64,000 bases of DNA from Canna indica (lineage: Eukaryota; Streptophyta; Magnoliopsida; Zingiberales; Cannaceae): the NCBI GenBank assembly GCA_034359265.1, contig CP136896.1, forward strand, positions 35,392,001 through 35,456,000, in the 5' to 3' direction. Below, in pieces: positions 12,203 to 24,605 of the stretch (positions within the stretch are counted from its first letter, which is position 1; every line of letters begins with the position of its first letter). The translations under genes were made by a program, and so were the position numbers. The notes under the pieces are model-generated. The model did not search any database, had not been told where the DNA came from, and worked only from the letters and a program-made list of their open reading frames with translations.

Positions 12203-14320
12203 GAGCCGATACCCCGAATTTCAATCAGTCGGCTTCGTTCAAGATTCTATTCGAAAAATCGTGCAATTCTGTGCATTAGTCTGTCAAAAATAACTCGATT
12301 AACAACTTCTCCCATCGCAGTGAATATTCTGGAGTCGCTCGGTACTCAGATTACTGGGTGTTTCGAGCCGATACCCCAAAGTTCAATCAGTCGGCCTCGT
12401 TCAAAATCAATTCGAAAAATCGTGCAATTCTTTGCATTAGTATGTCAAAAATAACTCGATTAACAACTTCTCCCATCACAGTGAATGTTCTGGAGTCGCT
12501 CGGGACTGAGATTACAGTGCGTTTCGAGCCGATACCCCGAAGTTCAATCAGTCGGCATCGTTCAAGATCTATTCGAAAAAGCATGCAATTCTTTGCATTA
12601 GTCTGTCAAAAATAACTCGATTAACAACTTCTCCCATCACAGTGAATGTTCTGGAGTCGCTCCGGACTCAGATTACAGGGCGTTTCGAGCCGATACCCCG
12701 AAGTTCAATCAGTTGGCTTCGTTCAAGATTCTATTCGAAAAATCGTGCAATTATGTGCATTAGTCTGTCAAAAATAACTCGATTAACAACTTCTCCCATC
12801 GCAGTGAATGTTCTGGAGTCGCTCGGTACTCAGATTACTGGGCGTTTCGAGCTGATACCCCGAAGTTCAATCAGTCGGCATCGTTCAAGATCTATTAGAA
12901 AAATCATGCAATTATGTGCATTAGTCTGTCAAAAATAACTCGATTAACAACTTCTCCCATCGCAGTGAATGTTCTGGAGTCGCTCGGGACTCTGATTACA
13001 GGGCGTTTCGAGCCGATACCCCGAAGTTCAATCAGTCTGCTTCGTTCAAGATTCTATTCGAAAAATAGTGCAATTCTGTGCATTAGTCTGTCGAGAATAA
13101 CTCGATTAACAACTTCTCCCATCACAGTGAATGTTCTGGAGTCGCTCGGTACTCAGATTACTGGGCGTTTCGAGCCGATACCCCGAAGTTCAATCAGTCG
13201 GCCTCGTTCAAAATCAATTCGAAAAATCGTGCAATTCTTTGCATTAGTCTGTCAAAAATAACTCGATTAACAACTTCTCCCATCACAGTGAATGTTCTGG
13301 AGTCGCTCGGGACTCAGATTACAGGGCGTTTCAAGCCGATACCCCGAAGTTTAATCAGTCGGCATCGTTCAAGATCTATTCGAAAAACCATGCAATTCTT
13401 TGCATTAGTCTGTCAAAAATAACTCGATTAACAACTTCTCCCATCATAGTTAATGTTCTGGAGTCGCTCGGGACTCAGATTACAGGGCGTTTCGAGCCGA
13501 TACCCCGAAGTTCAATCAGTTGGCTTCGTTCAAGATTCTATTCGAAAAATCGTGCAATTCTGTGCATTAGTCTGTCAAAAATAACTCGATTAACAACTTC
13601 TCCCATCGCAGTGAATGTTCTGGAGTCGCTCGGTACTCAGATTACTGGGCGTTTCGAGCTGATACCCCGAAGTTCAATCAGTCGGCATCGTTCAAGATCT
13701 ATTAGAAAAATCATGCAATTATGTGCATTAGTCTGTCAAAAATAACTCGATTAACAACTTCTCCCATCGCAGTGAATGTTCTGGAGTCGCTCGGTACTCA
13801 GATTATTGGGCGTTTCGAGCTGATACCCCGAAGTTCAATCAGTCGGCATCGTTCAAGATCTATTAGAAAAATCAAGCAATTCTTTGCATTAGTCTGTCAA
13901 AAATAACTCGATTAACAACTTCTCCCATCACAGTGAATGTTCTGGAGTCGCTCGGGACTCAGATTACAGGGCGTTTCGAGCCGATACCCCGAAGTTCAAT
14001 CAGTCTACTTCGTTCAAGATTCTACTCGAAAAATAGTGCAATTCTGTGCATTAGTCTGTCGAGAATAACTCGATTAACAACTTCTCCCATCGCAGTGAAT
14101 GTTCTGGAGTCGCTCGGTACTCAGATTACTGGGCGTTTCAAGCCGATACCCCGAAGTTCAATCAGTCGGCCTCGTTCAAAATCAATTCGAAAAATCGTGC
14201 AATTCTTTGCATTAGTCTGTCAAAAATAACTCGATTAACAACTTCACCCATCACAGTGAATTTTCTGGAGTCGCTCGGGACTCAGATTATAGGGCGTTTC
14301 AAGCCGATACCCCGAAGTTT
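12048..14320 (+). repeat. Mosaic link domain
   Basis: This is satellite only. It contains 12264-12638 (copy of the window start) and, from about 12650, a block that recurs at an 8,554-bp offset (about 12650-14870 against 21204-23424). Sparse differences between those two include gtctacttcg at about 14006 against gtctgcttcg, and gggcatttc at about 22685 against gggcgtttc. No gene or other element was seen. Confidence 0.75.
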
Positions 14321-17300
14321 AATCAGTCGGCATCGTTCAAGATCTATTCGAAAAACCATGCAATTCTTTGCATTAGTCTGTCAAAAATAACTCGATTAAC
14401 AACTTCTCCCATCATAGTTAATGTTCTGGAGTCGCTCCGGACTCAGATTACAGGGCGTTTCGAGCCGATACCCCGAAGTTCAATCAGTTGGCTTCGTTCA
14501 AGATTCTATTCGAAAAATCGTGCAATTATGTGCATTAGTCTGTCAAAAATAACTCGATTAACAACTTCTCCCATCGCAGTGAATGTTCTGGAGTCGCTCG
14601 GTACTCAGATTACTGGGCGTTTCGAGCTGATACCCCGAAGTTCAATCAGTCGGCATCGTTCAAGATCTATTAGAAAAATCATGCAATTATGTGCATTAGT
14701 CTGTCAAAAATAACTCGATTAACAACTTCTCCCATCGCAGTGAATGTTCTGGAGTCGCTCGGGACTCTGATTACAGGGCGTTTCGAGCCGATACCCCGAA
14801 GTTCAATCAGTCTGCTTCGTTCAAGATTCTATTCGAAAAATAGTGCAATTCTGTGCATTAGTCTGTCAAGAATAACTCGATTAACAACTTCTCCCATCGC
14901 AGTGAATGTTCTGGAGTCGCTCGGTACTCAGAATACTGGGCGTTTCGAGCCGATACCCCGAAGTTCAATCAGTCGGCCTCGTTCAAAATCAATTCGAAAA
15001 ATCGTGCAATTCTTTGGATTAGTCTGTCAAAAATAACTCGATTAACAACTTCTCCCATCACAGTAAATGTTCTAGAGTCGCTCGGGACTCAGATTACAGG
15101 GCGTTTCGAGCCGATACCCCGAAGTTCAATCAGTTGGCTTCGTTCAAGATTCTATTCGAAAAATCGTGCAATTATGTGCATTAGTCTGTCAAAAATAACT
15201 CGATTAACAACTTCTCCCATCGCAGTGAATGTTCTGGAGTCGCTCGGTACTCAGATTACTGGGCGTTTCGAGCTGATACCCCGAAGTTCAATCAGTCGGC
15301 ATCGTTCAAGATCTATTAGAAAAATCATGCAATTATGTGCATTAGTCTGTCAAAAATAACTCGATTAACAGCTTCTCCCATCGCAGTGAATGTTCTGGAG
15401 TCGCTCGGTACTGAGATTATTGGGCGTTTCGAGCTGATACCCCGAAGTTCAATCAGTCGGCATCGTTCAAGATCTATTAGAAAAATCAAGCAATTCTTTG
15501 CATTAGTCTGTCAAAAATAACTCGATTAACAACTTCTCCCATCACAGTGAATGTTCTGGAGTCGCTCGGGACTCAGATTACAGGGCGTTACGAGCCGATA
15601 CCCCGAAGTTCAATCAGTCTGCTTCGTTCAAGATTCTACTCGAAAAATAGTGCAATTCTGTGCATTAGTCTGTCGAGAATAACTCGATTAACAACTTCTC
15701 CCACCGCAGTGAATGTTCTGGAGTCGCTCGGTACTCAGATTACTGGGCGTTTCAAGCCGATACCCCGAAGTTCAATCAGTCGGCTTCGTTCAAAATCAAT
15801 TCGAAAAATCATGCAATTATGTGCATTAGTCTGTCAAAAATAACTCGATTAACAACTTCTCCCATCGCAGTGAATGTTCTGGAGTCGCTCGGTACTCAGA
15901 TTTCTGGGCGTTTCGAGCCGATACCCCAAAGTTCAATCAGTCGGCCTCGTTCAAAATCAATTCGAAAAATCGTGCAATTCTTTGCATTAGTCTGTCAAAA
16001 ATAACTCGATTAACAACTTCTCCCATCACAGTGAATGTTCTGGAGTCGCTCGGGACTCAGATTACAGTGTGTTTCGAGCCGATACCCCGAAGTTCAATCA
16101 GTCGGCATCGTTCAAGATCTATTCAAAAAAGCATGCAATTCTTTGCATTAGTCTGTCAAAAATAACTCGATTAACAACTTCTCCCATCGCAGTGAATGTT
16201 CTGGAGTCGCTCGGGACTCTGATTACAGGGCGTTTCGAGCCGATACCCCGAAGTTCAATCAGTCTGCTTCGTTCAAGATTCTATTCGAAAAATAGTGCAA
16301 TTCTATGCATTAGTCTGTCGAGAATAACTCGATTAACAACTTCTCCCATCACAGTGAATGTTCTCGAGTCGCTCGGTACTCAGATTACTGGGCGTTTCGA
16401 GCCGATACCCCGAAGTTCAATCAGTCGGCCTCGTTCAAAATCAATTCGAAAAATCGTGCAATTCTTTGCATTAGTCTGTCAAAAATAACTCGATTAACAA
16501 CTTCACCCATCACAGTGAATTTTCTGGAGTCGCTCGGGACTCAGATTATAGGGCGTTTCAAGCCGATACCCCGAAGTTTAATCAGTCGGCATCGTTCAAG
16601 ATCTATTCGAAAAACCATGCAATTCTTTGCATTAGTCTGTCAAAAATAACTCGATTAACAACTTCTCCCATCATAGTTAATGTTCTGGAGTCGCTCCGGA
16701 CTCAGATTACAGGGCGTTTCGAGCCGATACCCCGAAGTTCAATCAGTTGGCTTCGTTCAAGATTCTATTCGAAAAATCGTGCAATTATGTGCATTAGTCT
16801 GTCAAAAATAACTCGATTAACAACTTCTCCCATCGCAGTGAATGTTCTGGAGTCGCTCGGTACTCAGATTACTGGGCGTTTCGAGCTGATACCCCGAAGT
16901 TCAATCAGTCTGCTTCGTTCAAGATTCTATTCGAAAAATAGTGCAATTCTATGCATTAGTCTGTCGAGAATAACTCGATTAACAACTTCTCCCATCACAG
17001 TGAATGTTCTGGAGTCGCTCGGTACTCAGATTACTGGGCGTTTCGAGCCGATACCCCGAAGTTCAATCAGTCGGCCTCGTTCAAAATCAATTCGAAAAAT
17101 CGTGCAATTCTTTGGATTAGTCTGTCAAAAATAACTCGATTAACAACTTCTCCCATCACAGTAAATGTTCTAGAGTCGCTCGGGACTCAGATTACAGGGC
17201 GTTTCGAGCCGATACCCCGAAGTTCAATCAATTGGCTTCGTTCAAGATTCTATTCGAAAAATCGTGCAATTATGTGCATTAGTCTGTCAAAAATAACTCG

Positions 17301-17387
17301 ATTAACAACTTCTCCCATCGCAGTGAATGTTCTGGAGTCGCTCGGTACTCAGATTACTGGGCGTTTCGAGCTGATACCCCGAAGTTC
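14321..17387 (+). repeat. 19-mer higher-order repeat, tandem copy 1 (3,067 bp)
   Basis: Positions 14321-17415 equal 17388-20482 at a 3,067-bp offset (19 monomers), so two copies sit directly head to tail with a short shared overlap at the join. Differences seen are at about 15371 (gcttctccc for acttctccc), about 15590 against 18657 (cgagcc/cgggcc), and about 15785 against 18852 (cttcg/ctacg). Bounding mismatches are 14320/17387 on the left and 17416/20483 on the right. Confidence 0.88.
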
Positions 17388-17456
17388 AATCAGTCGGCAT
17401 CGTTCAAGATCTATTCGAAAAACCATGCAATTCTTTGCATTAGTCTGTCAAAAATA
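17296..17456 (+). repeat. Hybrid monomer at the 19-mer join
   Basis: The left part carries ggtact, tactggg and gagctg, the E-class left module. The right part carries tctattcgaaaaacc, the C-class right module normally preceded by gtttcaagcc and gtttaatc. The switch lies between about 17388 and 17415, the 28-base interval of identity shared by the two 3,067-bp copies. This is the expected product of an out-of-register exchange within a monomer. Confidence 0.75.
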
Positions 17457-20400
17457 ACTCGATTAACAACTTCTCCCATCATAGTTAATGTTCTGGAGTC
17501 GCTCCGGACTCAGATTACAGGGCGTTTCGAGCCGATACCCCGAAGTTCAATCAGTTGGCTTCGTTCAAGATTCTATTCGAAAAATCGTGCAATTATGTGC
17601 ATTAGTCTGTCAAAAATAACTCGATTAACAACTTCTCCCATCGCAGTGAATGTTCTGGAGTCGCTCGGTACTCAGATTACTGGGCGTTTCGAGCTGATAC
17701 CCCGAAGTTCAATCAGTCGGCATCGTTCAAGATCTATTAGAAAAATCATGCAATTATGTGCATTAGTCTGTCAAAAATAACTCGATTAACAACTTCTCCC
17801 ATCGCAGTGAATGTTCTGGAGTCGCTCGGGACTCTGATTACAGGGCGTTTCGAGCCGATACCCCGAAGTTCAATCAGTCTGCTTCGTTCAAGATTCTATT
17901 CGAAAAATAGTGCAATTCTGTGCATTAGTCTGTCAAGAATAACTCGATTAACAACTTCTCCCATCGCAGTGAATGTTCTGGAGTCGCTCGGTACTCAGAA
18001 TACTGGGCGTTTCGAGCCGATACCCCGAAGTTCAATCAGTCGGCCTCGTTCAAAATCAATTCGAAAAATCGTGCAATTCTTTGGATTAGTCTGTCAAAAA
18101 TAACTCGATTAACAACTTCTCCCATCACAGTAAATGTTCTAGAGTCGCTCGGGACTCAGATTACAGGGCGTTTCGAGCCGATACCCCGAAGTTCAATCAG
18201 TTGGCTTCGTTCAAGATTCTATTCGAAAAATCGTGCAATTATGTGCATTAGTCTGTCAAAAATAACTCGATTAACAACTTCTCCCATCGCAGTGAATGTT
18301 CTGGAGTCGCTCGGTACTCAGATTACTGGGCGTTTCGAGCTGATACCCCGAAGTTCAATCAGTCGGCATCGTTCAAGATCTATTAGAAAAATCATGCAAT
18401 TATGTGCATTAGTCTGTCAAAAATAACTCGATTAACAACTTCTCCCATCGCAGTGAATGTTCTGGAGTCGCTCGGTACTGAGATTATTGGGCGTTTCGAG
18501 CTGATACCCCGAAGTTCAATCAGTCGGCATCGTTCAAGATCTATTAGAAAAATCAAGCAATTCTTTGCATTAGTCTGTCAAAAATAACTCGATTAACAAC
18601 TTCTCCCATCACAGTGAATGTTCTGGAGTCGCTCGGGACTCAGATTACAGGGCGTTACGGGCCGATACCCCGAAGTTCAATCAGTCTGCTTCGTTCAAGA
18701 TTCTACTCGAAAAATAGTGCAATTCTGTGCATTAGTCTGTCGAGAATAACTCGATTAACAACTTCTCCCACCGCAGTGAATGTTCTGGAGTCGCTCGGTA
18801 CTCAGATTACTGGGCGTTTCAAGCCGATACCCCGAAGTTCAATCAGTCGGCTACGTTCAAAATCAATTCGAAAAATCATGCAATTATGTGCATTAGTCTG
18901 TCAAAAATAACTCGATTAACAACTTCTCCCATCGCAGTGAATGTTCTGGAGTCGCTCGGTACTCAGATTTCTGGGCGTTTCGAGCCGATACCCCAAAGTT
19001 CAATCAGTCGGCCTCGTTCAAAATCAATTCGAAAAATCGTGCAATTCTTTGCATTAGTCTGTCAAAAATAACTCGATTAACAACTTCTCCCATCACAGTG
19101 AATGTTCTGGAGTCGCTCGGGACTCAGATTACAGTGTGTTTCGAGCCGATACCCCGAAGTTCAATCAGTCGGCATCGTTCAAGATCTATTCAAAAAAGCA
19201 TGCAATTCTTTGCATTAGTCTGTCAAAAATAACTCGATTAACAACTTCTCCCATCGCAGTGAATGTTCTGGAGTCGCTCGGGACTCTGATTACAGGGCGT
19301 TTCGAGCCGATACCCCGAAGTTCAATCAGTCTGCTTCGTTCAAGATTCTATTCGAAAAATAGTGCAATTCTATGCATTAGTCTGTCGAGAATAACTCGAT
19401 TAACAACTTCTCCCATCACAGTGAATGTTCTCGAGTCGCTCGGTACTCAGATTACTGGGCGTTTCGAGCCGATACCCCGAAGTTCAATCAGTCGGCCTCG
19501 TTCAAAATCAATTCGAAAAATCGTGCAATTCTTTGCATTAGTCTGTCAAAAATAACTCGATTAACAACTTCACCCATCACAGTGAATTTTCTGGAGTCGC
19601 TCGGGACTCAGATTATAGGGCGTTTCAAGCCGATACCCCGAAGTTTAATCAGTCGGCATCGTTCAAGATCTATTCGAAAAACCATGCAATTCTTTGCATT
19701 AGTCTGTCAAAAATAACTCGATTAACAACTTCTCCCATCATAGTTAATGTTCTGGAGTCGCTCCGGACTCAGATTACAGGGCGTTTCGAGCCGATACCCC
19801 GAAGTTCAATCAGTTGGCTTCGTTCAAGATTCTATTCGAAAAATCGTGCAATTATGTGCATTAGTCTGTCAAAAATAACTCGATTAACAACTTCTCCCAT
19901 CGCAGTGAATGTTCTGGAGTCGCTCGGTACTCAGATTACTGGGCGTTTCGAGCTGATACCCCGAAGTTCAATCAGTCTGCTTCGTTCAAGATTCTATTCG
20001 AAAAATAGTGCAATTCTATGCATTAGTCTGTCGAGAATAACTCGATTAACAACTTCTCCCATCACAGTGAATGTTCTGGAGTCGCTCGGTACTCAGATTA
20101 CTGGGCGTTTCGAGCCGATACCCCGAAGTTCAATCAGTCGGCCTCGTTCAAAATCAATTCGAAAAATCGTGCAATTCTTTGGATTAGTCTGTCAAAAATA
20201 ACTCGATTAACAACTTCTCCCATCACAGTAAATGTTCTAGAGTCGCTCGGGACTCAGATTACAGGGCGTTTCGAGCCGATACCCCGAAGTTCAATCAATT
20301 GGCTTCGTTCAAGATTCTATTCGAAAAATCGTGCAATTATGTGCATTAGTCTGTCAAAAATAACTCGATTAACAACTTCTCCCATCGCAGTGAATGTTCT

Positions 20401-20482
20401 GGAGTCGCTCGGTACTCAGATTACTGGGCGTTTCGAGCTGATACCCCGAAGTTCAATCAGTCGGCATCGTTCAAGATCTATT
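17388..20482 (+). repeat. 19-mer higher-order repeat, tandem copy 2
   Basis: Second tandem copy of the 3,067-bp unit, including the last few bases of shared homology. Shared markers with copy 1 are ggtactgagatt (about 15408 and 18475), ttctcgagtcg (about 16362 and 19429) and gctccggactc (about 14435 and 17502). Beyond 20482 the array continues as a copy of sequence from about 11,283. Confidence 0.88.
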
Positions 20483-22844
20483 AGAAAAATCATGCAATTA
20501 TGTGCATTAGTCTGTCAAAAATAACTCGATTAACAACTTCTCCCATCGCAGTGAATGTTCTGGAGTCGCTCGGTACTCAGATTATTGGGCGTTTCGAGCT
20601 GATACCCCGAAGTTCAATCAGTCGGCATCGTTCAAGATCGATTAGAAAAATTAAGCAATTCTTTGCATTAGTCTGTCAAAAATAACTCGATTAACAACTT
20701 CTCCCATCACAGTGAATGTTCTGGAGTCGCTCGGGACTCAGATTACAGGGCGTTTCGAGCCGATACCCCGAAGTTCAATCAGTCTGCTTCGTTCAAGATT
20801 CTACTCGAAAAATAGTGCAATTCTGTGCATTAGTCTGTCGAGAATAACTCGATTAACAACTTCTCCCATCGCAGTGAATGTTCTGGAGTCGCTCGGTACT
20901 CAGATTACTGGGCGTTTCAAGCCGATACCCCGAAGTTCAATCAGTCGGCCTCGTTCAAAATCAATTCGAAAAATCGTGCAATTCTTTGCATTAGTCTGTC
21001 AAAAATAACTCGATTAACAACTTCACCCATCACAGTGAATTTTCTGGAGTCGCTCGGGACTCAGATTATAGGGCGTTTCAAGCCGATACCCCGAAGTTTA
21101 ATCAGTCGGCATCGTTCAAGATCTATTCGAAAAACCATGCAATTCTTTGCATTAGTCTGTCAAAAATAACTCGATTAACAACTTCTCCCATCATAGTTAA
21201 TGTTCTGGAGTCGCTCCGGACTCAGATTACAGGGCGTTTCGAGCCGATACCCCGAAGTTCAATCAGTTGGCTTCGTTCAAGATTCTATTCGAAAAATCGT
21301 GCAATTATGTGCATTAGTCTGTCAAAAATAACTCGATTAACAACTTCTCCCATCGCAGTGAATGTTCTGGAGTCGCTCGGTACTCAGATTACTGGGCGTT
21401 TCGAGCTGATACCCCGAAGTTCAATCAGTCGGCATCGTTCAAGATCTATTAGAAAAATCATGCAATTATGTGCATTAGTCTGTCAAAAATAACTCGATTA
21501 ACAACTTCTCCCATCGCAGTGAATGTTCTGGAGTCGCTCGGGACTCTGATTACAGGGCGTTTCGAGCCGATACCCCGAAGTTCAATCAGTCTGCTTCGTT
21601 CAAGATTCTATTCGAAAAATAGTGCAATTCTGTGCATTAGTCTGTCGAGAATAACTCGATTAACAACTTCTCCCATCACAGTGAATGTTCTGGAGTCGCT
21701 CGGTACTCAGATTACTGGGCGTTTCGAGCCGATACCCCGAAGTTCAATCAGTCGGCCTCGTTCAAAATCAATTCGAAAAATCGTGCAATTCTTTGCATTA
21801 GTCTGTCAAAAATAACTCGATTAACAACTTCTCCCATCACAGTGAATGTTCTGGAGTCGCTCGGGACTCAGATTACAGGGCGTTTCAAGCCGATACCCCG
21901 AAGTTTAATCAGTCGGCATCGTTCAAGATCTATTCGAAAAACCATGCAATTCTTTGCATTAGTCTGTCAAAAATAACTCGATTAACAACTTCTCCCATCA
22001 TAGTTAATGTTCTGGAGTCGCTCGGGACTCAGATTACAGGGCGTTTCGAGCCGATACCCCGAAGTTCAATCAGTTGGCTTCGTTCAAGATTCTATTCGAA
22101 AAATCGTGCAATTCTGTGCATTAGTCTGTCAAAAATAACTCGATTAACAACTTCTCCCATCGCAGTGAATGTTCTGGAGTCGCTCGGTACTCAGATTACT
22201 GGGCGTTTCGAGCTGATACCCCGAAGTTCAATCAGTCGGCATCGTTCAAGATCTATTAGAAAAATCATGCAATTATGTGCATTAGTCTGTCAAAAATAAC
22301 TCGATTAACAACTTCTCCCATCGCAGTGAATGTTCTGGAGTCGCTCGGTACTCAGATTATTGGGCGTTTCGAGCTGATACCCCGAAGTTCAATCAGTCGG
22401 CATCGTTCAAGATCTATTAGAAAAATCAAGCAATTCTTTGCATTAGTCTGTCAAAAATAACTCGATTAACAACTTCTCCCATCACAGTGAATGTTCTGGA
22501 GTCGCTCGGGACTCAGATTACAGGGCGTTTCGAGCCGATACCCCGAAGTTCAATCAGTCTGCTTCGTTCAAGATTCTACTCGAAAAATAGTGCAATTCTG
22601 TGCATTAGTCTGTCGAGAATAACTCGATTAACAACTTCTCCCATCGCAGTGAATGTTCTGGAGTCGCTCGGTACTCAGATTACTGGGCATTTCAAGCCGA
22701 TACCCCGAAGTTCAATCAGTCGGCCTCGTTCAAAATCAATTCGAAAAATCGTGCAATTCTTTGCATTAGTCTGTCAAAAATAACTCGATTAACAACTTCA
22801 CCCATCACAGTGAATTTTCTGGAGTCGCTCGGGACTCAGATTAT
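20483..22844 (+). repeat. Mosaic domain after the 19-mer pair
   Basis: This is satellite only. The first part continues the 9,200-bp-offset match to about 11,283-12,202. From about 21,204 it also follows 12,650 onward at an 8,554-bp offset. A local oddity is gatcgattagaaaaattaag at about 20637, two substitutions in one monomer that I did not see elsewhere. No gene or other element was seen. Confidence 0.75.
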
Positions 22845-23651
22845 AGGGCGTTTCAAGCCGATACCCCGAAGTTTAATCAGTCGGCATCGTTCAAGATCTA
22901 TTCGAAAAACCATGCAATTCTTTGCATTAGTCTGTCAAAAATAACTCGATTAACAACTTCTCCCATCATAGTTAATGTTCTGGAGTCGCTCCGGACTCAG
23001 ATTACAGGGCATTTCGAGCCGATACCCCGAAGTTCAATCAGTTGGCTTCGTTCAAGATTCTATTCGAAAAATCGTGCAATTATGTGCATTAGTCTGTCAA
23101 AAATAACTCGATTAACAACTTCTCCCATCGCAGTGAATGTTCTGGAGTCGCTCGGTACTCAGATTACTGGGCGTTTCGAGCTGATACCCCGAAGTTCAAT
23201 CAGTCGGCATCGTTCAAGATCTATTAGAAAAATCATACAATTATGTGCATTAGTCTGTCAAAAATAACTCGATTAACAACTTCTCCCATCGCAGTGAATG
23301 TTCTGGAGTCGCTCGGGACTCTGATTACAGGGCGTTTCGAGCCGATACCCCGAAGTTCAATCAGTCTGCTTCGTTCAAGATTCTATTCGAAAAATAGTGC
23401 AATTCTGTGCATTAGTCTGTCGAGAATAACTCGATTAACAACTTCTCCCATCACAGTGAATGTTATGGAGTCGCTCGGTACTCAGATTACTGGGCGTTTC
23501 GAGCCGATACCCCGAAGTTCAATCAGTCGGCCTCGTTCAAAATCAATTCGAAAAATCGTGCAATTCTTTGCATTAGTCTGTCAAAAATAACTCGATTAAC
23601 AACTTCTCCCATCACAGTGAATGTTCTGGAGTCGCTCGGGACTCAGATTAC
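22845..23651 (+). repeat. 5-mer tandem duplication, copy 1 (807 bp)
   Basis: Positions 22845-23798 equal 23652-24605 at an 807-bp offset (five monomers). Private variants shared by both copies are acagggcatttcg (about 23003 and 23810) and catacaatta (about 23235 and 24042). The one difference noted is A at 23465 (tgttatgg) against C in copy 2. Bounding mismatches are 22844/23651 and 23799/24606. Confidence 0.85.
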
Positions 23652-24605
23652 AGGGCGTTTCAAGCCGATACCCCGAAGTTTAATCAGTCGGCATCGTTCA
23701 AGATCTATTCGAAAAACCATGCAATTCTTTGCATTAGTCTGTCAAAAATAACTCGATTAACAACTTCTCCCATCATAGTTAATGTTCTGGAGTCGCTCCG
23801 GACTCAGATTACAGGGCATTTCGAGCCGATACCCCGAAGTTCAATCAGTTGGCTTCGTTCAAGATTCTATTCGAAAAATCGTGCAATTATGTGCATTAGT
23901 CTGTCAAAAATAACTCGATTAACAACTTCTCCCATCGCAGTGAATGTTCTGGAGTCGCTCGGTACTCAGATTACTGGGCGTTTCGAGCTGATACCCCGAA
24001 GTTCAATCAGTCGGCATCGTTCAAGATCTATTAGAAAAATCATACAATTATGTGCATTAGTCTGTCAAAAATAACTCGATTAACAACTTCTCCCATCGCA
24101 GTGAATGTTCTGGAGTCGCTCGGGACTCTGATTACAGGGCGTTTCGAGCCGATACCCCGAAGTTCAATCAGTCTGCTTCGTTCAAGATTCTATTCGAAAA
24201 ATAGTGCAATTCTGTGCATTAGTCTGTCGAGAATAACTCGATTAACAACTTCTCCCATCACAGTGAATGTTCTGGAGTCGCTCGGTACTCAGATTACTGG
24301 GCGTTTCGAGCCGATACCCCGAAGTTCAATCAGTCGGCCTCGTTCAAAATCAATTCGAAAAATCGTGCAATTCTTTGCATTAGTCTGTCAAAAATAACTC
24401 GATTAACAACTTCTCCCATCACAGTGAATGTTCTGGAGTCGCTCGGGACTCAGATTACAGGGCGTTTCAAGCCGATACCCCGAAGTTTAATCAGTCGGCA
24501 TCGTTCAAGATCTATTCGAAAAACCATGCAATTCTTTGCATTAGTCTGTCAAAAATAACTCGATTAACAACTTCTCCCATCATAGTTAATGTTCTGGAGT
24601 CGCTC
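23652..24605 (+). repeat. 5-mer tandem duplication, copy 2
   Basis: Second copy of the five-monomer unit, running on through the homologous start of the next unit to 24605, where gctcggg replaces gctccgg. It overlaps the start of the copied 7.1-10.8 kb block. Confidence 0.82.
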
